A stretch of DNA of 64,000 bases. Source: Tragulus kanchil. Taxonomy: Eukaryota; Chordata; Mammalia; Artiodactyla; Tragulidae. A program made the translations under genes and the position numbers. Shown one piece after another: positions 11,027 through 22,665 of this stretch. Numbering within the stretch: position 1 is the stretch's first letter; each line of letters begins with the position of its first letter. Location of the stretch: the NCBI GenBank assembly GCA_022376925.1, contig JAIOJX010000032.1, positions 97,704,794 to 97,768,793 on the forward strand. The letters run 5' to 3'. The notes below the pieces were generated by a model, which did not search any database, was not told where the DNA came from, and was given only the letters and a program-made list of their open reading frames with translations.

Positions 11027-11410
11027 ATATCTTTATATAATGCCTTTAGTTCTCTCTAGTTTGGGGGCAGTATCTATTAGGTCATTACTCTGAGTGATGA
11101 CACAATTAGTGTGCTTGTCTTCCTCTTCTTAATAAGCCAATTTCAGTCAATAACGTTATCATTCTTAGTGTGGATATTTGCATAGATACTTATGTAATTA
11201 AGTTTATATTTCAATTACTTGAGTCTTCCGCCTTTTGCCTGTTCTTATTGTATCTCTAGTATAATTTCTTAGTAGTATCAGAGGGGAAATGTTGGCTTAG
11301 ACAAATTCACATTGCAAGTCCCAAATGCCTCAGTTTAGGATATAGCAGCACACATCAGGGCCCTACTGCAGGTCAGAGAGCTCCGGCTCTTTTTTAATTA
11401 CCAGTTCTAT

Positions 11411-11860
11411 TGCGATCTCAGAGTAGATGCTCCACCTATTAAAACCTCAATTTCCTAGTCTTTAGCATGAGATAATAAGATCTCTCTTTTAAAGCTGTGA
11501 TGATACTTAAAGAATATAATCCATGTAAAATGCTCAGCATGAAGCCTGATGCACAGAAAACACCTAGAAAATGTTAGACACTGTTACTATTAACACAAGT
11601 AAAAATCAACAGCAACATGAAGGCAGTACATACCATACACCAGGTTCTGGGCTACCTGCCTTATATTCCTTATTTCATTTAATCTTTACAATGAACCTGT
11701 GGCAAATGCTTTGCCTTCATATTAAAGATGAGGGAGTGAGGCTACAAGAGGCTGAGAATATAACGTAAGTCATCCATTACAGAAGTGCCAATGGTGGGGA
11801 TTAAGACCCTGATAGTCTGATGCCAAGTTCAGAGCTCTCACCAGTACCTGGCAGTGGCCT
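11411..11860 (+). mobile_element. MIR fragments (copy 2, extended)
   Basis: Duplicate of 10325-10661 followed by the MIR continuation AGGCTGAGAATATAACGTAAG and GAAGTGCCAATGGTGGGGAT, which is absent from copy 1. The order in copy 2 is therefore the genomic one. Confidence 0.65.
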
Positions 11861-11909
11861 TTAGTGTCCTGAACTCTGCCCTGCTAATGAATGCACGCAG
11901 ACACACACA

Positions 11910-11912
<3 letters not shown>

Positions 11913-11947
<35 letters not shown>
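11913..11947. repeat. (AC)n microsatellite
   Basis: About 17 AC units followed by GTGCACGCAC. It is perfect in this copy and outside any duplication. Confidence 0.97.
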
Positions 11948-11949
<2 letters not shown>

Positions 11950-11951
<2 letters not shown>

Positions 11952-12240
11952 ACGCACTCACTTTATTCTGAGAACAAACTTGGCCTTACAGCCCAGTGTA
12001 TAGACAGGATACACCTGGACGAGTATAATTTGCCTGTTTTTCCAAACACTAGGTTCAGAGTCTGGCTTGCAGACAAGGTACAGATGGAAATCTTCCTGGA
12101 CTCTGACCAAGAAGAGGAAAATGGGTGGGAAACATTTGCCCCATGGCCTGCAGTAGCCCTGTTACTTGGAGATTAGCTGGAGGAATCATGTCTCTGCCTC
12201 CCACTGGCCAGTGCAGCACTTCACAAATTCTTCAGCATCC
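11950..12240. other. Unique sequence
   Basis: No repeat or gene recognised. It separates the microsatellite from the MIR at 12240. Confidence 0.45.
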
Positions 12241-12390
12241 ACGCCACCTTGGACTTTTTATAGTAGTGTTATAACTGAGGAAATGGAGGCTCAGAAAAGT
12301 TAATGTCTTGCCCAGGGACACAGAACTAATTGGCAACAGGGCCCAACCAGTAGCCCCAGACCTCCTAGCCACTTGTCCAGTGCTCTTATG
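12240..12390 (+). mobile_element. MIR
   Basis: GAGGAAATGGAGGCTCAGAA, GTCTTGCCCAGGGACACAGA and CAACAGGGCCCAACCAGTAG match the MIR core. Confidence 0.75.
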
Positions 12391-12459
12391 ATGTTTCTGC
12401 CTTCATGGATGGCATTTCCCTCTCATATTTCTGACTATACTCCACAGATGTGTCTATTA

Positions 12460-12655
12460 GTGGAAGTGATAGTTTCCCAGTCATGCCCAACTCTTTGCAA
12501 GTCCACAGACTGTAGCCTGCCAGGCTCCTCCATCCATGGAATTCTCCAGGCAAGAATACTGGAGTGGGCTGCTATTCCTTTTTCAACCCAGGAATAAAAC
12601 CTGGTCTCCCACATTGTAGGCAGATTCTTTACTGTCTTAGCTACTAGGGAAGCCC
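12460..12655 (-). mobile_element. Bov-tA SINE
   Basis: Antisense tail TGGAAGTGATAGTTTCCCAG to head complement CTACTAGGGAAGCCC. The middle is shortened (CCTTTTTCAACCCAGG). Confidence 0.86.
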
Positions 12656-12775
12656 ATGTCCTCAGCACTATACTATGAGATTCAAGAGATAAAAAGACAT
12701 AAAAGTTGTCCTTGTTCTCAATCCTTATTCAATCATTTACTCACTCATTCATTCTAAAAGTTCACTAGGTGTCTG

Positions 12776-13170
12776 GTTGTGTTGTTGTGGTTCAGTCACT
12801 AAGTTGGGTCTGACTCTTTTCGACCCCATGAACTACAGCACACCCGGTTTCCCTGTCCCTCACCATCTCCTGGAGTTCATGTCCATTGAGTTGATGATGC
12901 CATCCAACCATCTCATCCTCTGTCTCCCCCTTCTCCTCTTGCCCTCAGTCTTTCCAAACATCAGGGTCTTTTCCCAATGAGTCAGCTCTTTGCATCAGGT
13001 GGCCAAAGTATTGGAGCTTCAGCTTCAGCATCACTCCTTCCAATGAATATTCAGTGTTGGTTTTCTGTAGGATTGACTGGCGTGGTCTCCTTGCTATCCA
13101 AAGGACTCTCAAGAGTCTTCTCCAGCACCACACTTCAAATGCATCAATTCTTCAGCACTGTGCCTTCCTG
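12776..13170 (-). mobile_element. 5'-truncated BovB LINE end
   Basis: Antisense BovB 3' end starting GTTGTTGTGGTTCAGTCACT. The reverse strand encodes the same RT C-terminus as the 8.5 kb copy (MWCWRRLLRVLWIARRP, LKLQYFGHLM). It is better preserved than that copy but is still a fragment. Confidence 0.92.
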
Positions 13171-13508
13171 TTGGGGAAGCCTAATGCCCCTCAAGGACCT
13201 CATTGTGTAATGAAGGAGACAGAATCAGAAGCCAACTGCTTTATTTTGCCTGTGGGATCCAGGAAGGCATCTTTGAAAGAAGCTGAGCGTGGAAGTGAAC
13301 TGAGGGAGTGAGATTTTATACCTGACACCCACTGAGGAAGAAATGAGCCTTTTACACTCAGAGGTTCACAAGTGTGGGGGTGCATCGGGCGGGGATGGGA
13401 GCAAAACTGAGATTCAAGTCTTGGTCATGCAGAGGAGTTCAGACTTGCTCCTATAGGTGAGTAAAAGACATTCTAAAACAAGAGCAGAACCATGGTAACA
13501 TGGCTAGA
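13171..13508. other. Unique sequence
   Basis: Holds short open frames on both strands but none resembles a known protein. No repeat recognised. Confidence 0.45.
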
Positions 13509-13735
13509 TTTTTTTTTTTTACTTGAGGTATAGTTAATGTATAACATGGTGATTCACAATTTTAAGCATTGTATTCCATTCATAGTTATTATAAATACTG
13601 TTTTCCCTGTGCTGTGCAGTGTAGCTTTGTATTTTATTTGTTTTGTTCATAATAGTTTGTGTAATCCTTAATTTGCCCCCACTTCCTCCTCTCCACTGGT
13701 AACCACCAGTTTGTTTCCTATATCCATGAGTCTGA
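13509..13735 (-). mobile_element. L1 3' UTR fragment
   Basis: Antisense artiodactyl L1 3' end: ACTTGAGGTATAGTTAATGT, CCCTGTGCTGTGCAGTGTAG, AACCACCAGTTTGTTTCCTA. Confidence 0.78.
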
Positions 13736-13863
13736 ATGGATTGTATTAGAAAGCTCACTGGCACAGGTAGGAAGGCTGGACCAGTGGAGTAGGACCTATG
13801 AAGCTGGTTAAGGTTGGGCCCACCCTGGGTGGTGGCAGTAGGAATGGGGATAATCTGGCTAAG
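13736..13863. other. Short unique sequence
   Basis: Target sequence of the next SINE. Nothing else seen. Confidence 0.4.
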
Positions 13864-13879
13864 CTTTACTCCCATTTTT

Positions 13880-14210
13880 TTTTTTTTTAAAGATTTATTT
13901 ATTTATTTATTTTGGGTGGGGGTCGGGTTGGGGAGGGAGGGGAGCGGATGGGCCACTTCTATTGGTCTTTCATTTGTCTAGTTTCATCCGTCTTTGTTCT
14001 TTGGCTCCTGTGGGCCTCCCATCGCAGTGGCGTTTGTCGTTGCAGAGCGCCAGCTCTGGGCGCATGCGCTCCAGAGCTCCGGCTCGGTGACTGGACACAT
14101 CAGTCCAGCCGCTCCGCGGCACATGGGATCTTCCCAGGCCAGGGATCGAACCGGCGCCCCTTGCACTGCAAGGCGGTGTCCTTACCCACTGGACCACCAG
14201 GGAAAGCCCA
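13880..14210 (-). mobile_element. Young tRNA-Glu-derived SINE, CHR-2-like
   Basis: Full-length antisense member with AAAGATTTATTTATTTATTT tail and GGGGAGGGAGGGGAGCGG body. Target duplication CTTTACTCCCATTTT at about 13864 and CTTTACTCCTATTTT at 14211, one mismatch. Confidence 0.9.
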
Positions 14211-14374
14211 CTTTACTCCTATTTTAAGGCTCAGCATAGACAGCCCCTCAGTGGACCTTCAGCCTCTTAGAAGCTCCTCTTTATGTGTCCTGAAACCCTT
14301 CTCCCTGTCCATAAGCAGAGGCAGAGTTCAGTGGTGGTGATGAACAGCAGTGGTTTTTTACCTGGCTTTGAAGC

Positions 14375-14580
14375 TTAAGCCATTGCAACCTGCCTCAAGC
14401 GCTGCCTTGCTGTATGACCTCAGGCAAGTTGCCATATTTACTCTTGCCTAGGTTTCCTTATCTGTAAAATAAAAATAATAGGAGCAATCTCTTAAGGCTA
14501 CTGTGATGATTAAATGATTTAATGTGTTCAAAGCACTTAGAACAGTGTCTAGCAGTGATCAAGTGTGCAATAAAAGTGGG
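14375..14580 (+). mobile_element. MIR
   Basis: GACCTCAGGCAAGTTGCC, CCTTATCTGTAAAATAAAAA and GCACTTAGAACAGTGTCTAG are the canonical MIR order. Confidence 0.85.
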
Positions 14581-14689
14581 CTTTTATTACCATCACACCC
14601 ATTCGCTGTAGGGGAATTGTGTGTCTATGGGCGTATCTGCCAGTCTGGAAGCTCCTTGGGGACTAGTATCCTCACGTCCAGCAGAGAGC

Positions 14690-14750
14690 CTGGGACACAG
14701 CAGGCTATCAGGGAATATCTGTTGAATGGAATGGAGATGATGGTGAAGAC
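14690..14750 (+). mobile_element. L2/MIR 3' end
   Basis: CCTGGGACACAGCAGGCTAT and GAATATCTGTTGAATGGAATG fit the shared L2/MIR 3' end. The duplicate is about 15857-15917. Confidence 0.6.
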
Positions 14751-15146
14751 ATGCTAAATCATGCTTCTCTGGGGGAATGACTGGACATGATGGAGAGAGT
14801 TAATGATGAGAATAAGATTATGTCCAGTTTCTGAGCTGAGGCAGGAGAATGATAGAGACAGGGAGTTTGAGAAAAGGAGTTGGTTCAGGGGATAACCGGT
14901 TAATCTGTCCAAGATCAAATCTCTCGAACAAATGAAGCTGAGGTTGGAACCCAGGTCTCTTCATATTCCATATACAGTTTATGTAACCTGACTATCTACA
15001 ACTGGCATAGGACCTAATGCAGTGGGTATTTTAATAATGTATACAGATGAGCTGGTCAAAGTTTGAATGAATGAATTTCTTTGGTAGACGCCAAGGTGTC
15101 AGGCTTCGTTTTATTTTCAGTAGTAAACAGAGATCTGCAGAGGTAC

Positions 15147-15251
15147 GAGGGGAAAGAAAGAAAGGAAGAAAGAAATGAAGAGAAAGAGAAAAGAAGACAG
15201 AAAGAAAGAAAATGAAAAGAAGACAGAAAAAAGAGAGAAAGGAGAAAAGAA
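15147..15251. repeat. Purine-rich (GAAA)n-like tract, copy 1
   Basis: About 105 bases, almost all A and G on this strand, interrupted by single pyrimidines. Simple-sequence tract able in principle to form triplex DNA. Its length differs between the two copies. Confidence 0.9.
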
Positions 15252-15740
15252 CGTCATCATGAAAGATTAAAGAAGAAGGAACTAGTCACCAATATTTCAA
15301 GTGAACAAACATGAGGAGCCACCTTCCTTCTTTTCCCCTTTTCTGACATATCAGGACATTTTTAATGATCTCCAGCTTCATAAAATACTCTTGCAAACTG
15401 CTAGGATGGATGACTAAAATTGCCCACCTGGAAGTTTTGTAAAACACCAGCAAAAAAGAAAAATAAATTACAATATCAAGGACTCTTTTAAGAACATAGG
15501 AAAATGCCTTATGGCAAAGGAACCAGTTGCACAGGCTCCTCTACACACAATCCCTAAGTCAATCACCACCTTCTCAGAAACAGGTTTCTTAGGTCAAGCT
15601 GCTTGTGGGATTGACACTGAGTGTTAGGGCAGAAAGAAATATTTGCTGAGTTCCTATTTGATAAGTTGAGTAGTAATAATTATGACAATTCTAATATAAA
15701 ATTATATATTATAACATTTAATATATAATATTGATATATT
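15252..15740. other. Unique AT-rich sequence
   Basis: No gene or repeat recognised. Ends in a TATATTATAACATTTAATAT stretch at the duplication boundary. Confidence 0.45.
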
Positions 15741-16313
15741 GTGGCGGCTTTTATTACCATCACACCCATTCGCTGTGGGGGAATTGTGTGTCTATGGGCG
15801 TATCTGCCAGTCTGGAAGCTCCTTGGGGACTAGTATCCTCACGTCCAGCAGAGAGCCTGGGACACAGCAGGCTATCAGGGAATATCTGTTGAATGGAATG
15901 GAGATGATGGTGAAGACATGCTAAATCATGCTTCTCTGGGGGAATGACTGGACATGATGGAGAGAGTTAATGATGAGAATAAGATTATGTCCAGTTTCTG
16001 AGCTGAGGCAGGAGAATGATAGAGACAGGGAGTTTGAGAAAAGGAGTTGGTTCAGGGGATAACCGGTTAATCTGTCCAAGATCAAATCTCTCGAACAAAT
16101 GAAGCTGAGGTTGGAACCCAGGTCTCTTCATATTCCATATACAGTTTATGTAACCTGACTATCTACAACTGGCATAGGACCTAATGCAGTGGGTATTTTA
16201 ATAATGTATACAGATGAGCTGGTCAAAGTTTGAATGAATGAATTTCTTTGGTAGACGCCAAGGTGTCAGGCTTCGTTTTATTTTCAGTAGTAAACAGAGA
16301 TCTGCAGAAGTAC

Positions 16314-16414
16314 GAGGGGAAAGAAAGAAAGAAAGAAATGAAGAGAAAGAGAAAAGAAGACAGAAAGAAAGAAAATGAAAAGAAGACAGAAAAAAGAGAG
16401 AAAGGAGAAAAGAA
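16314..16414. repeat. Purine-rich (GAAA)n-like tract, copy 2
   Basis: Duplicate of 15147-15251, four bases shorter in the first GAAA run. Confidence 0.9.
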
Positions 16415-16982
16415 CGTCATCATGAAAGATTAAAGAAGAAGGAACTAGTCACCAATATTTCAAGTGAACAAACATGAGGAGCCACCTTCCTTCTTTTCCC
16501 CTTTTCTGACATATCAGGACATTTTTAATGATCTCCAGCTTCATAAAATACTCTTGCAAACTGCTAGGATGGATGACTAAAATTGCCCACCTGGAAGTTT
16601 TGTAAAACACCAGCAAAAAAGAAAAATAAATTACAATATCAAGGACTCTTTTAAGAACATAGGAAAATGCCTTATGGCAAAGGAACCAGTTGCACAGGCT
16701 CCTCTACACACAATCCCTAAGTCAATCACCACCTTCTCAGAAACAGGTTTCTTAGGTCAAGCTGCTTGTGGGATTGACACTGAGTGTTAGGGCAGAAAGA
16801 AATATTTGCTGAGTTCCTATTTGATAAGTTGAGTAGTAATAATTATGACAATTCTAATATAAAATTATATATTATAACATTTAATATATAATATTGATAT
16901 ATTGATATAATGTCATGACATTAATGCCTATCATTTTGAATGTTCACTACTTTCAGAAACTGGTGAGTGCCTCCCAATGCTA

Positions 16983-17175
16983 TTGATTTAAACCTCACCA
17001 AACTCTACACGAAACATACTGTTCTCCGCATTTGAGATGGGCAGGCTAAGCTTCAGAGAGATTTAAGTAACCTAAGCCTCAGGGAGGTTAAGTAACTTGA
17101 CCAAAGTCACTCAGCAAGTAAGTGGAGAATTAAGATCTGCATCCCAGTTTGCCTGATTCCAACGCTCATGATGCA
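16983..17175 (-). mobile_element. MIR
   Basis: Contains TTAAACCTCACCAAACTCTA and CTTGACCAAAGTCACTCAGC, the MIR core with a partly repeated middle. The orientation is inferred and less certain than the family. Confidence 0.65.
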
Positions 17176-17344
17176 AAACCTAACCCAGGCGCCATTTTTC
17201 TTCTCGGAATTGGCAGCTGAGCATGGTTTAATTGTATCCACGTAAGCCTCATTGAGGCAGAGAGCTCACATTCTAACTCCAGGTTTGACAAGATACGAAT
17301 ATGTCTGCTCAAATACCCTTTGTCAGTCCAAAAGAATTAGAGTG

Positions 17345-17475
17345 TGTGGTGCAGGGATCGAGAAACATGCATTCAGAGAGCTGGGTCCTGATACTGACTT
17401 TGCCAACCACTGGCTGTAATGCTTCTGTCAGATCATTTAAATTCTCTGAGCCTCTGGTAGCTTCTTAGTTTCCAC
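17345..17475 (+). mobile_element. MIR
   Basis: GTCCTGATACTGACTTTGCC then ATCATTTAAATTCTCTGAGC fits the 5' half of MIR. Confidence 0.7.
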
Positions 17476-17529
17476 GAGCCCCTTCCCCACTCCCAGCACA
17501 TAGACACTTTGGAATATCGAATAAAAGTT

Positions 17530-19086
17530 ATTTAAATAGTCTCTCAAAGCTTTTAGGAAACTGATTTTGTTTTGTTTCAAAATTCATATTTTTTCTAGTA
17601 AAAACGTTTCTAGCAAAAATGTCATACACATTACAAAGAAAAAGCATACCAACTCAAGGAAAAGCACAATAAAAGGAAAGATATACTTGTTTAAGAAGGA
17701 TACAGAAAAGTAGAAAGAAAGACGTGTGACTCTTGAGTGCAAATGCAGTCACTATTCACTGTCCCAATGATGCATTTAAAGGGCCATCAAAGAGGCTTGA
17801 TATGGATTTAACATTAAACAGTAACAATGAAAAATCATGTGTGGGCATTTCTTGTTAATTCCTTAAATATTTCTTGACTTCCCTTTGGAAGATTTTTATA
17901 TTTCTTATCTAATTTTCAGTGTTTAGATAGAAAGACAAGTTCTTGTGAAGTCTTTTTTTATTCTCTCGATGACTGCAAACAAAGTAAACCCAAAAAAAAC
18001 TTCTTGGGGAATTTTTTTTAAGAAATAATTCACTCCACGAACTCCTGCTAAGAAGCCACCATGGCCAGGACTTAGACAAGGAGATACTTAGAATACAGCC
18101 TGTTGCTTGGTGAGGAGCCCGGATGCCTAGTGGAGGGAAAGTGAGTGAAGGTAAGTGTGTAGTACGCAGAGCTACTCATCTGTCACCAAGGAACAAAATA
18201 GGCTGGGTCTGCAAGAGCAGACTGGCATGACATACAATGCATCTTCCCCGCTAGGGTATTTGATAATAAAAGGAGAACTACTGATAACTATGTCAGGACA
18301 TTGGACGAAAACCAGAACTTCCTGGGCAAACAAAATCAGATGGCCACCTGATTTCATGATGACTCTTTGTTATTGTGAAGAACTGGGCTCTGAATCTCCT
18401 TCCTTACACATTGGAACCTGTGATGAAAATGCCCCAGGGAAGACCTACTCACCCTGGCTAATTTCCTGAAAAAGCTCCAGAGGTTCTCCTAACAATGCCT
18501 TTCAGCCCTGTTGTTGGGACTGAAACACATAACAGCATAACACAGTATATTGTTCCAATGGAGGAGTTCATTCTTGTGTCATCCTTAAATCAGCTTCGTA
18601 GTAATGAAAGATTTTCCAAACTACATTGATTTGCAGCCTTATGAGTTTGGCTTTGACCACAATGCTTTTGGTAATGCTTTTGGTTAGGACAACTCAATGC
18701 CTTCACTCTTAGTGTTTCCACTTGATGTTCCTTGACTTGTTTATTTGTGTATTTAGTTGCGATTTTAAAAAGGCAGCAAAAATTCTCTCTTTTCAGAGAC
18801 TACTCAGAAAAGTCTTGGAAATGAAAGAGGAAATCTGACATGTTTGAAAATGGGATTGGTGTCATCTGGATGTGACATCTGTTGGCATGCCATGGGCAGA
18901 AGGAATAACACATACTAAGGCATGAAGGCGGGAACAAACATGGAGTATTTAGGGAACTGCATGGAATTCCCTGCCTGGGAAAGGGGTTGAGAATATCATG
19001 GGAGAAGAGATGAAAGAAATGAGTTGGGACTAGACAGTAAAGGGCTTTGAGTGCCAGCCCACAGAGTCTGGAGTTTATCTTGTTGG
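17530..19086. other. Unique sequence, about 1.5 kb
   Basis: No young repeat. Around 18880-19086 the wording (GGCATGAAGGCGGGAACAAA, AAAGGGCTTTGAGTGCCAGC) resembles an ancient interspersed repeat I cannot name. A 104-codon plus frame at 18155-18469 has no recognisable domain, codon signature or splice context, so I do not call it. Confidence 0.5.
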
Positions 19087-19520
19087 GAATGATGGGTCTC
19101 TACAGCTCTTCAAGCAGGATATTTGTTTTTGGTGAAAGAGCAAACCAACAAAGCCAGACAAAGTCAGTCATCTGGGAGCCAAGTTCTCCTTTCAGTTTTG
19201 CAGTCCAGATTTTTCTTCAAACTTTTTGCTAACGTGTTCCCTGAAATACCACCCCCCCAAGGAAATGTATCTCAATGCTGGGAATTACAAACACAAATTT
19301 CTGATTCTGTGCACTCAGCCATACTAGAATATTTCAACATGCCTCAGCTCTATTTCCAGGCCAGACTCTGGATGAGGCGCCTGGGAGAGGTCCAGAAAGG
19401 CAAGTCCAGAGGCCTCTGTCTTCTGATCCCTCTGCTATAAACTAGGTCCTGAGGACTTCCTGGGGCGGGTGAGTGCTGGTGGTGTACAGGATTTCTGATG
19501 TACCTTGCCTTACCTCTCTA

Positions 19521-19726
19521 GGGCTTCCCTGGTGGCTCCAATGGTAAAGAATGAGCCTGCAATGCAGGAGACCCAGGTTTGATCCCCGGATTGGGAAGAT
19601 CCGCTGGAAAATGGAATGGCAACTGACTCCAGTATTCTTGCCTGGAGAATCCGATGGACAGAGGAAGCTGGTGGGCTACAGTCCATGAGGTCACAGTCAG
19701 ACGTGACCGAGCAACTTTCACTTCAC
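19521..19726 (+). mobile_element. Bov-tA SINE, well preserved
   Basis: GGGCTTCCCTGGTGGCTCCA head, CAGGTTTGATCCCCGG (B-box region) and a GACGTGACCGAGCAAC tail. Little diverged from consensus. Confidence 0.93.
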
Positions 19727-19954
19727 TATTCTGCCACCCAAACAGTGTCTGCCTTGAGTCTAAGTCCAAAGTCATGAAATGAATGTAAAAATGGCAGTTT
19801 TCCCCTTCTCTGCTATTCAGGATACTTAATAATGGACTGGCTGGAAAGATAATAAGTTCTTTGCCCTCAGAGGTATCTGAACAAGCCGGCTCCAGGGAGA
19901 ATTCTCTCAGGCAGTAGGGAATTGTAGCCTGACAAACAAGGACTCTACCGCCTA

Positions 19955-20100
19955 TCCAATGACTTTTAACCTCTGAGCCTCTGTTTCCTCACAGAAATAC
20001 CTCCTTATAGGGTTCTTGAGAAAAATAAACAGGATAATGACAACACATTCTGCAATGCCCAGCACCAGTACGTGCTCAGTACAAGCTGGCCACAATCACG
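19955..20100 (+). mobile_element. MIR
   Basis: ACCTCTGAGCCTCTGTTTCC, TCCTTATAGGGTTCTTGAG and AATGCCCAGCACCAGTACG. The duplicate is about 21098-21243. Confidence 0.75.
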
Positions 20101-20664
20101 GTTAGCACAATCACCTACCAGGGCTTGAGGTTTCAATGGGAGCCAGTCATTTATTTCTGGGTATAACCTCTGACTTGGAATATTACCCAAGTAAAAGTCC
20201 TACACACGAAGAATATACGATTGAAAATTGGGCAATGATGGGTCTCTACAGCTCTTCAAGCAGGATATTTGTTTTTGGTGAAAGAGCAAACCAACAAAGC
20301 CAGACAAAGTCAGTCATCTGGGAGCCAAGTTCTCCTTTCAGTTTTGCAGTCCAGATTTTTCTTCAAACTTTTGCTAACGTGTTCCTGAAATACCACCGCC
20401 CCAAGGAAATGTATCTCAATGCTGGGAATTACAAACACAAATTTCTGATTCTGTGCACTCAGCCATACTAGAATATTTCAACATGCCTCAGCTCTATTTC
20501 CAGGCCAGACTCTGGATGAGGCGCCTGGGAGAGGTCCAGAAAGGCAAGTCCAGAGGCCTCTGTCTTCTGATCCCTCTGCTATAAACTAGGTCCTGAGGAC
20601 TTCCTGGGGCGGGTGAGTGCTGGTGGTGTACAGGATTTCTGATGTACCTTGCCTTACCTCTCTA

Positions 20665-20869
20665 GGGCTTCCCTGGTGGCTCCAATGGTAAGAATGAGCC
20701 TGCAATGCAGGAGACCCAGGTTTGATCCCCGGATTGGGAAGATCCGCTGGAAAATGGAATGGCAACTGACTCCAGTATTCTTGCCTGGAGAATCCGATGG
20801 ACAGAGGAAGCTGGTGGGCTACAGTCCATGAGGTCACAGTCAGACGTGACCGAGCAACTTTCACTTCAC
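20665..20869 (+). mobile_element. Bov-tA SINE (duplicate of 19521-19726)
   Basis: Same element one base shorter (GGTAAGAATG for GGTAAAGAATG), carried by duplication E. Confidence 0.93.
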
Positions 20870-21371
20870 TATTCTGCCACCCAAACAGTGTCTGCCTTGA
20901 GTCTAAGTCCAAAGTCATGAAATGAATGTAAAAATGGCAGTTTTCCCCTTCTCTGCTATTCAGGATACTTAATAATGGACTGGCTGGAAAGATAATAAGT
21001 TCTTTGCCCTCAGAGGTATCTGAACAAGCCGGCTCCAGGGAGAATTCTCTCAGGCAGTAGGGAATTGTAGCCTGACAAACAAGGACTCTACCGCCTATCC
21101 AATGACTTTTAACCTCTGAGCCTCTGTTTCCTCACAGAAATACCTCCTTATAGGGTTCTTGAGAAAAATAAACAGGATAATGACAACACATTCTGCAATG
21201 CCCAGCACCAGTACGTGCTCAGTACAAGCTGGCCACAATCACGGTTAGCACAATCACCTACCAGGGCTTGAGGTTTCAATGGGGAGCCAGTCATTTATTT
21301 CTGGGTATAACCTCTGACTTGGAATATTACCCAAGTAAAAGTCCTACACACGAAGAATATACGATTGAAAT

Positions 21372-21690
21372 TACTCTTCAAAACTATCCAGCTGCAGGAG
21401 CCAAACTTCTCTTTTTGCAGGAGAAGCAGATTCACAGAGAGGAAGAGACAGGCCCAAATCCACACATTAGTGACAGACTCGGGACCAGGTGTTAGGTCCT
21501 TTGATGCAGCATGCGCAGTGGCATTCTTTGTTATGTTTCACTTTCTGTTAACAAGCAAAATTCGGAACCTCAGCATTTCCATCCTCGTTCACAGGACATC
21601 TACCCCTCAAGAGATTCACAGGAGTATATCTAGATCTATATTGATTACATCGAGATGTTCATGCAGTCCAACAGCAAGGCCATGAGGCCG
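21372..21690. other. Unique sequence
   Basis: MIR-like wording near 21410-21500 (GAAGCAGATTCACAGAGAGG) but too degraded to call. No gene. Confidence 0.4.
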
Positions 21691-21830
21691 ATCTTTTAAT
21701 TTCCATTTTATGGGATGGGACAGTGAGGCAAAGAGCACCTAAATTACTTATTCAGTCCTCACAGCCAGCAAGTAGCAAAGCCGAGATCTGAGCCAGGGCT
21801 TGAGTCGGGGCAGCTGGGCTTCTAAGCCTG
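21690..21830 (+). mobile_element. MIR
   Basis: CCATTTTATGGGATGGGACA and CAGTCCTCACAGCCAGCAAG give a recognisable MIR middle and 3' part. Confidence 0.65.
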
Positions 21831-22159
21831 TACTTAATGACAAGACCATACTCACCATCGCTTGGTGAAAAATGTGTTCAATGTCTGCCTCAGAGAAGCA
21901 CACTCCCTGGAGAAGAGACACAGCCTTGGAGGGTATGCAGTCACAAGCTCAAGGCACCAGGAGAACAAAAGAGGAGGAGGGAGAGAATTAGGAAAGCTGC
22001 CTGGAGGAGGTGACCTTTATCCACTTTTCTGAGCACTCTCTTTATCCTCTAACTGAGTGAGCCTGGGGGTAGGGGAGGATTCACTCCCTGTAGAGGGAAG
22101 CACAGCTGCTGAGGCTGCCAGGTGTGGAGTAGCTGGGGCTTAAGAGGCACCTTGAAGAA
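21831..22159. other. Unique sequence
   Basis: Nothing recognised apart from a short G/A-rich patch near 21970. Confidence 0.4.
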
Positions 22160-22320
22160 GGGAGGTCAGGACACCAGGTTCTAGCTCAGTGTGTGATGTG
22201 GGCAAATTAGCTTCCAAGAGCCTCAACGTTCCCATCTGTATAATGGGGATAATAACTAACACCTGCCTTGTGAAGCTGCTTGAATATTAAATGAGGCTGT
22301 GTGCATACACTTTATGACCC
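22160..22320 (+). mobile_element. MIR
   Basis: GATGTGGGCAAATTAGCTTC, CCATCTGTATAATGGGGATA and GAATATTAAATGAGGCTGTG. Confidence 0.85.
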
Positions 22321-22525
22321 AATGTTAGTCTTCTTTCTTTATTTACCTCTCACAAAACTATTGATATTTCCCTCAGTAAAAAAAATTTTAATTGAGCCTA
22401 TTTTTTTTACACCTGTGCTCACAGTAGCATTAGTAATAATCCTGAGTGTCATTATTAGTCATTCGTAATAATAATATAATTAATAACAATGTTAATTGAC
22501 ATTGAGGGCACTAAATAATTAATAC

Positions 22526-22665
22526 GTATAATCTCTAATCTACTCAGAACCTATTTTAGAGATAGGTTATCATTGTCCCCATTTTACAGATGAGGACAGA
22601 TGAAGAACTCTGCACAAAGGTCACCTGGCTAGCAAGTGGCAAAACTGGTACCTAGGCCAGGTATG
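22526..22665 (+). mobile_element. MIR
   Basis: CCCATTTTACAGATGAGGAC and GTCACCTGGCTAGCAAGTGG, the conserved MIR core. The duplicate is 23607-23746. Confidence 0.82.

Larger units (their letters stand above)
9581..11747. repeat. Tandem duplication C (period about 1,086 bp, diverged copies)
   Basis: Copy 1 is about 9581-10661 and copy 2 about 10668-11747. Unlike the other pairs, about 15 single-base substitutions are spread along its length (for example ATTGATC/ATTTATC, CTACTTTG/CTAGTTTG, GCCACC/GCGATC, GGGATACC/GGGCTACC), roughly 1.4 percent. At the junction the copy 2 start is garbled (TTTACAGAGAACTC for TTTACAGATACAAGCTC). Confidence 0.93.
14578..16904. repeat. Tandem duplication D (period about 1,167 bp)
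   Basis: Copy 1 is about 14578-15741 and copy 2 about 15746-16904, with TGGC at the join. Differences include CTGTAGG/CTGTGGG, AGAGGTACG/AGAAGTACG and a 4-base shortening of the purine tract. The join cuts the end of a MIR/L2 stretch from its context. Confidence 0.95.
19087..21371. repeat. Tandem duplication E (period about 1,143-1,146 bp)
   Basis: Copy 1 is about 19087-20229 and copy 2 about 20233-21371. Single-base indels concentrate in the first part of copy 2 (TTTTTGC/TTTTGC, TTCCCTG/TTCCTG). The join reads TTGGGCAATGATGGG against the genuine TTGGGAATGATGGG. Confidence 0.95.
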
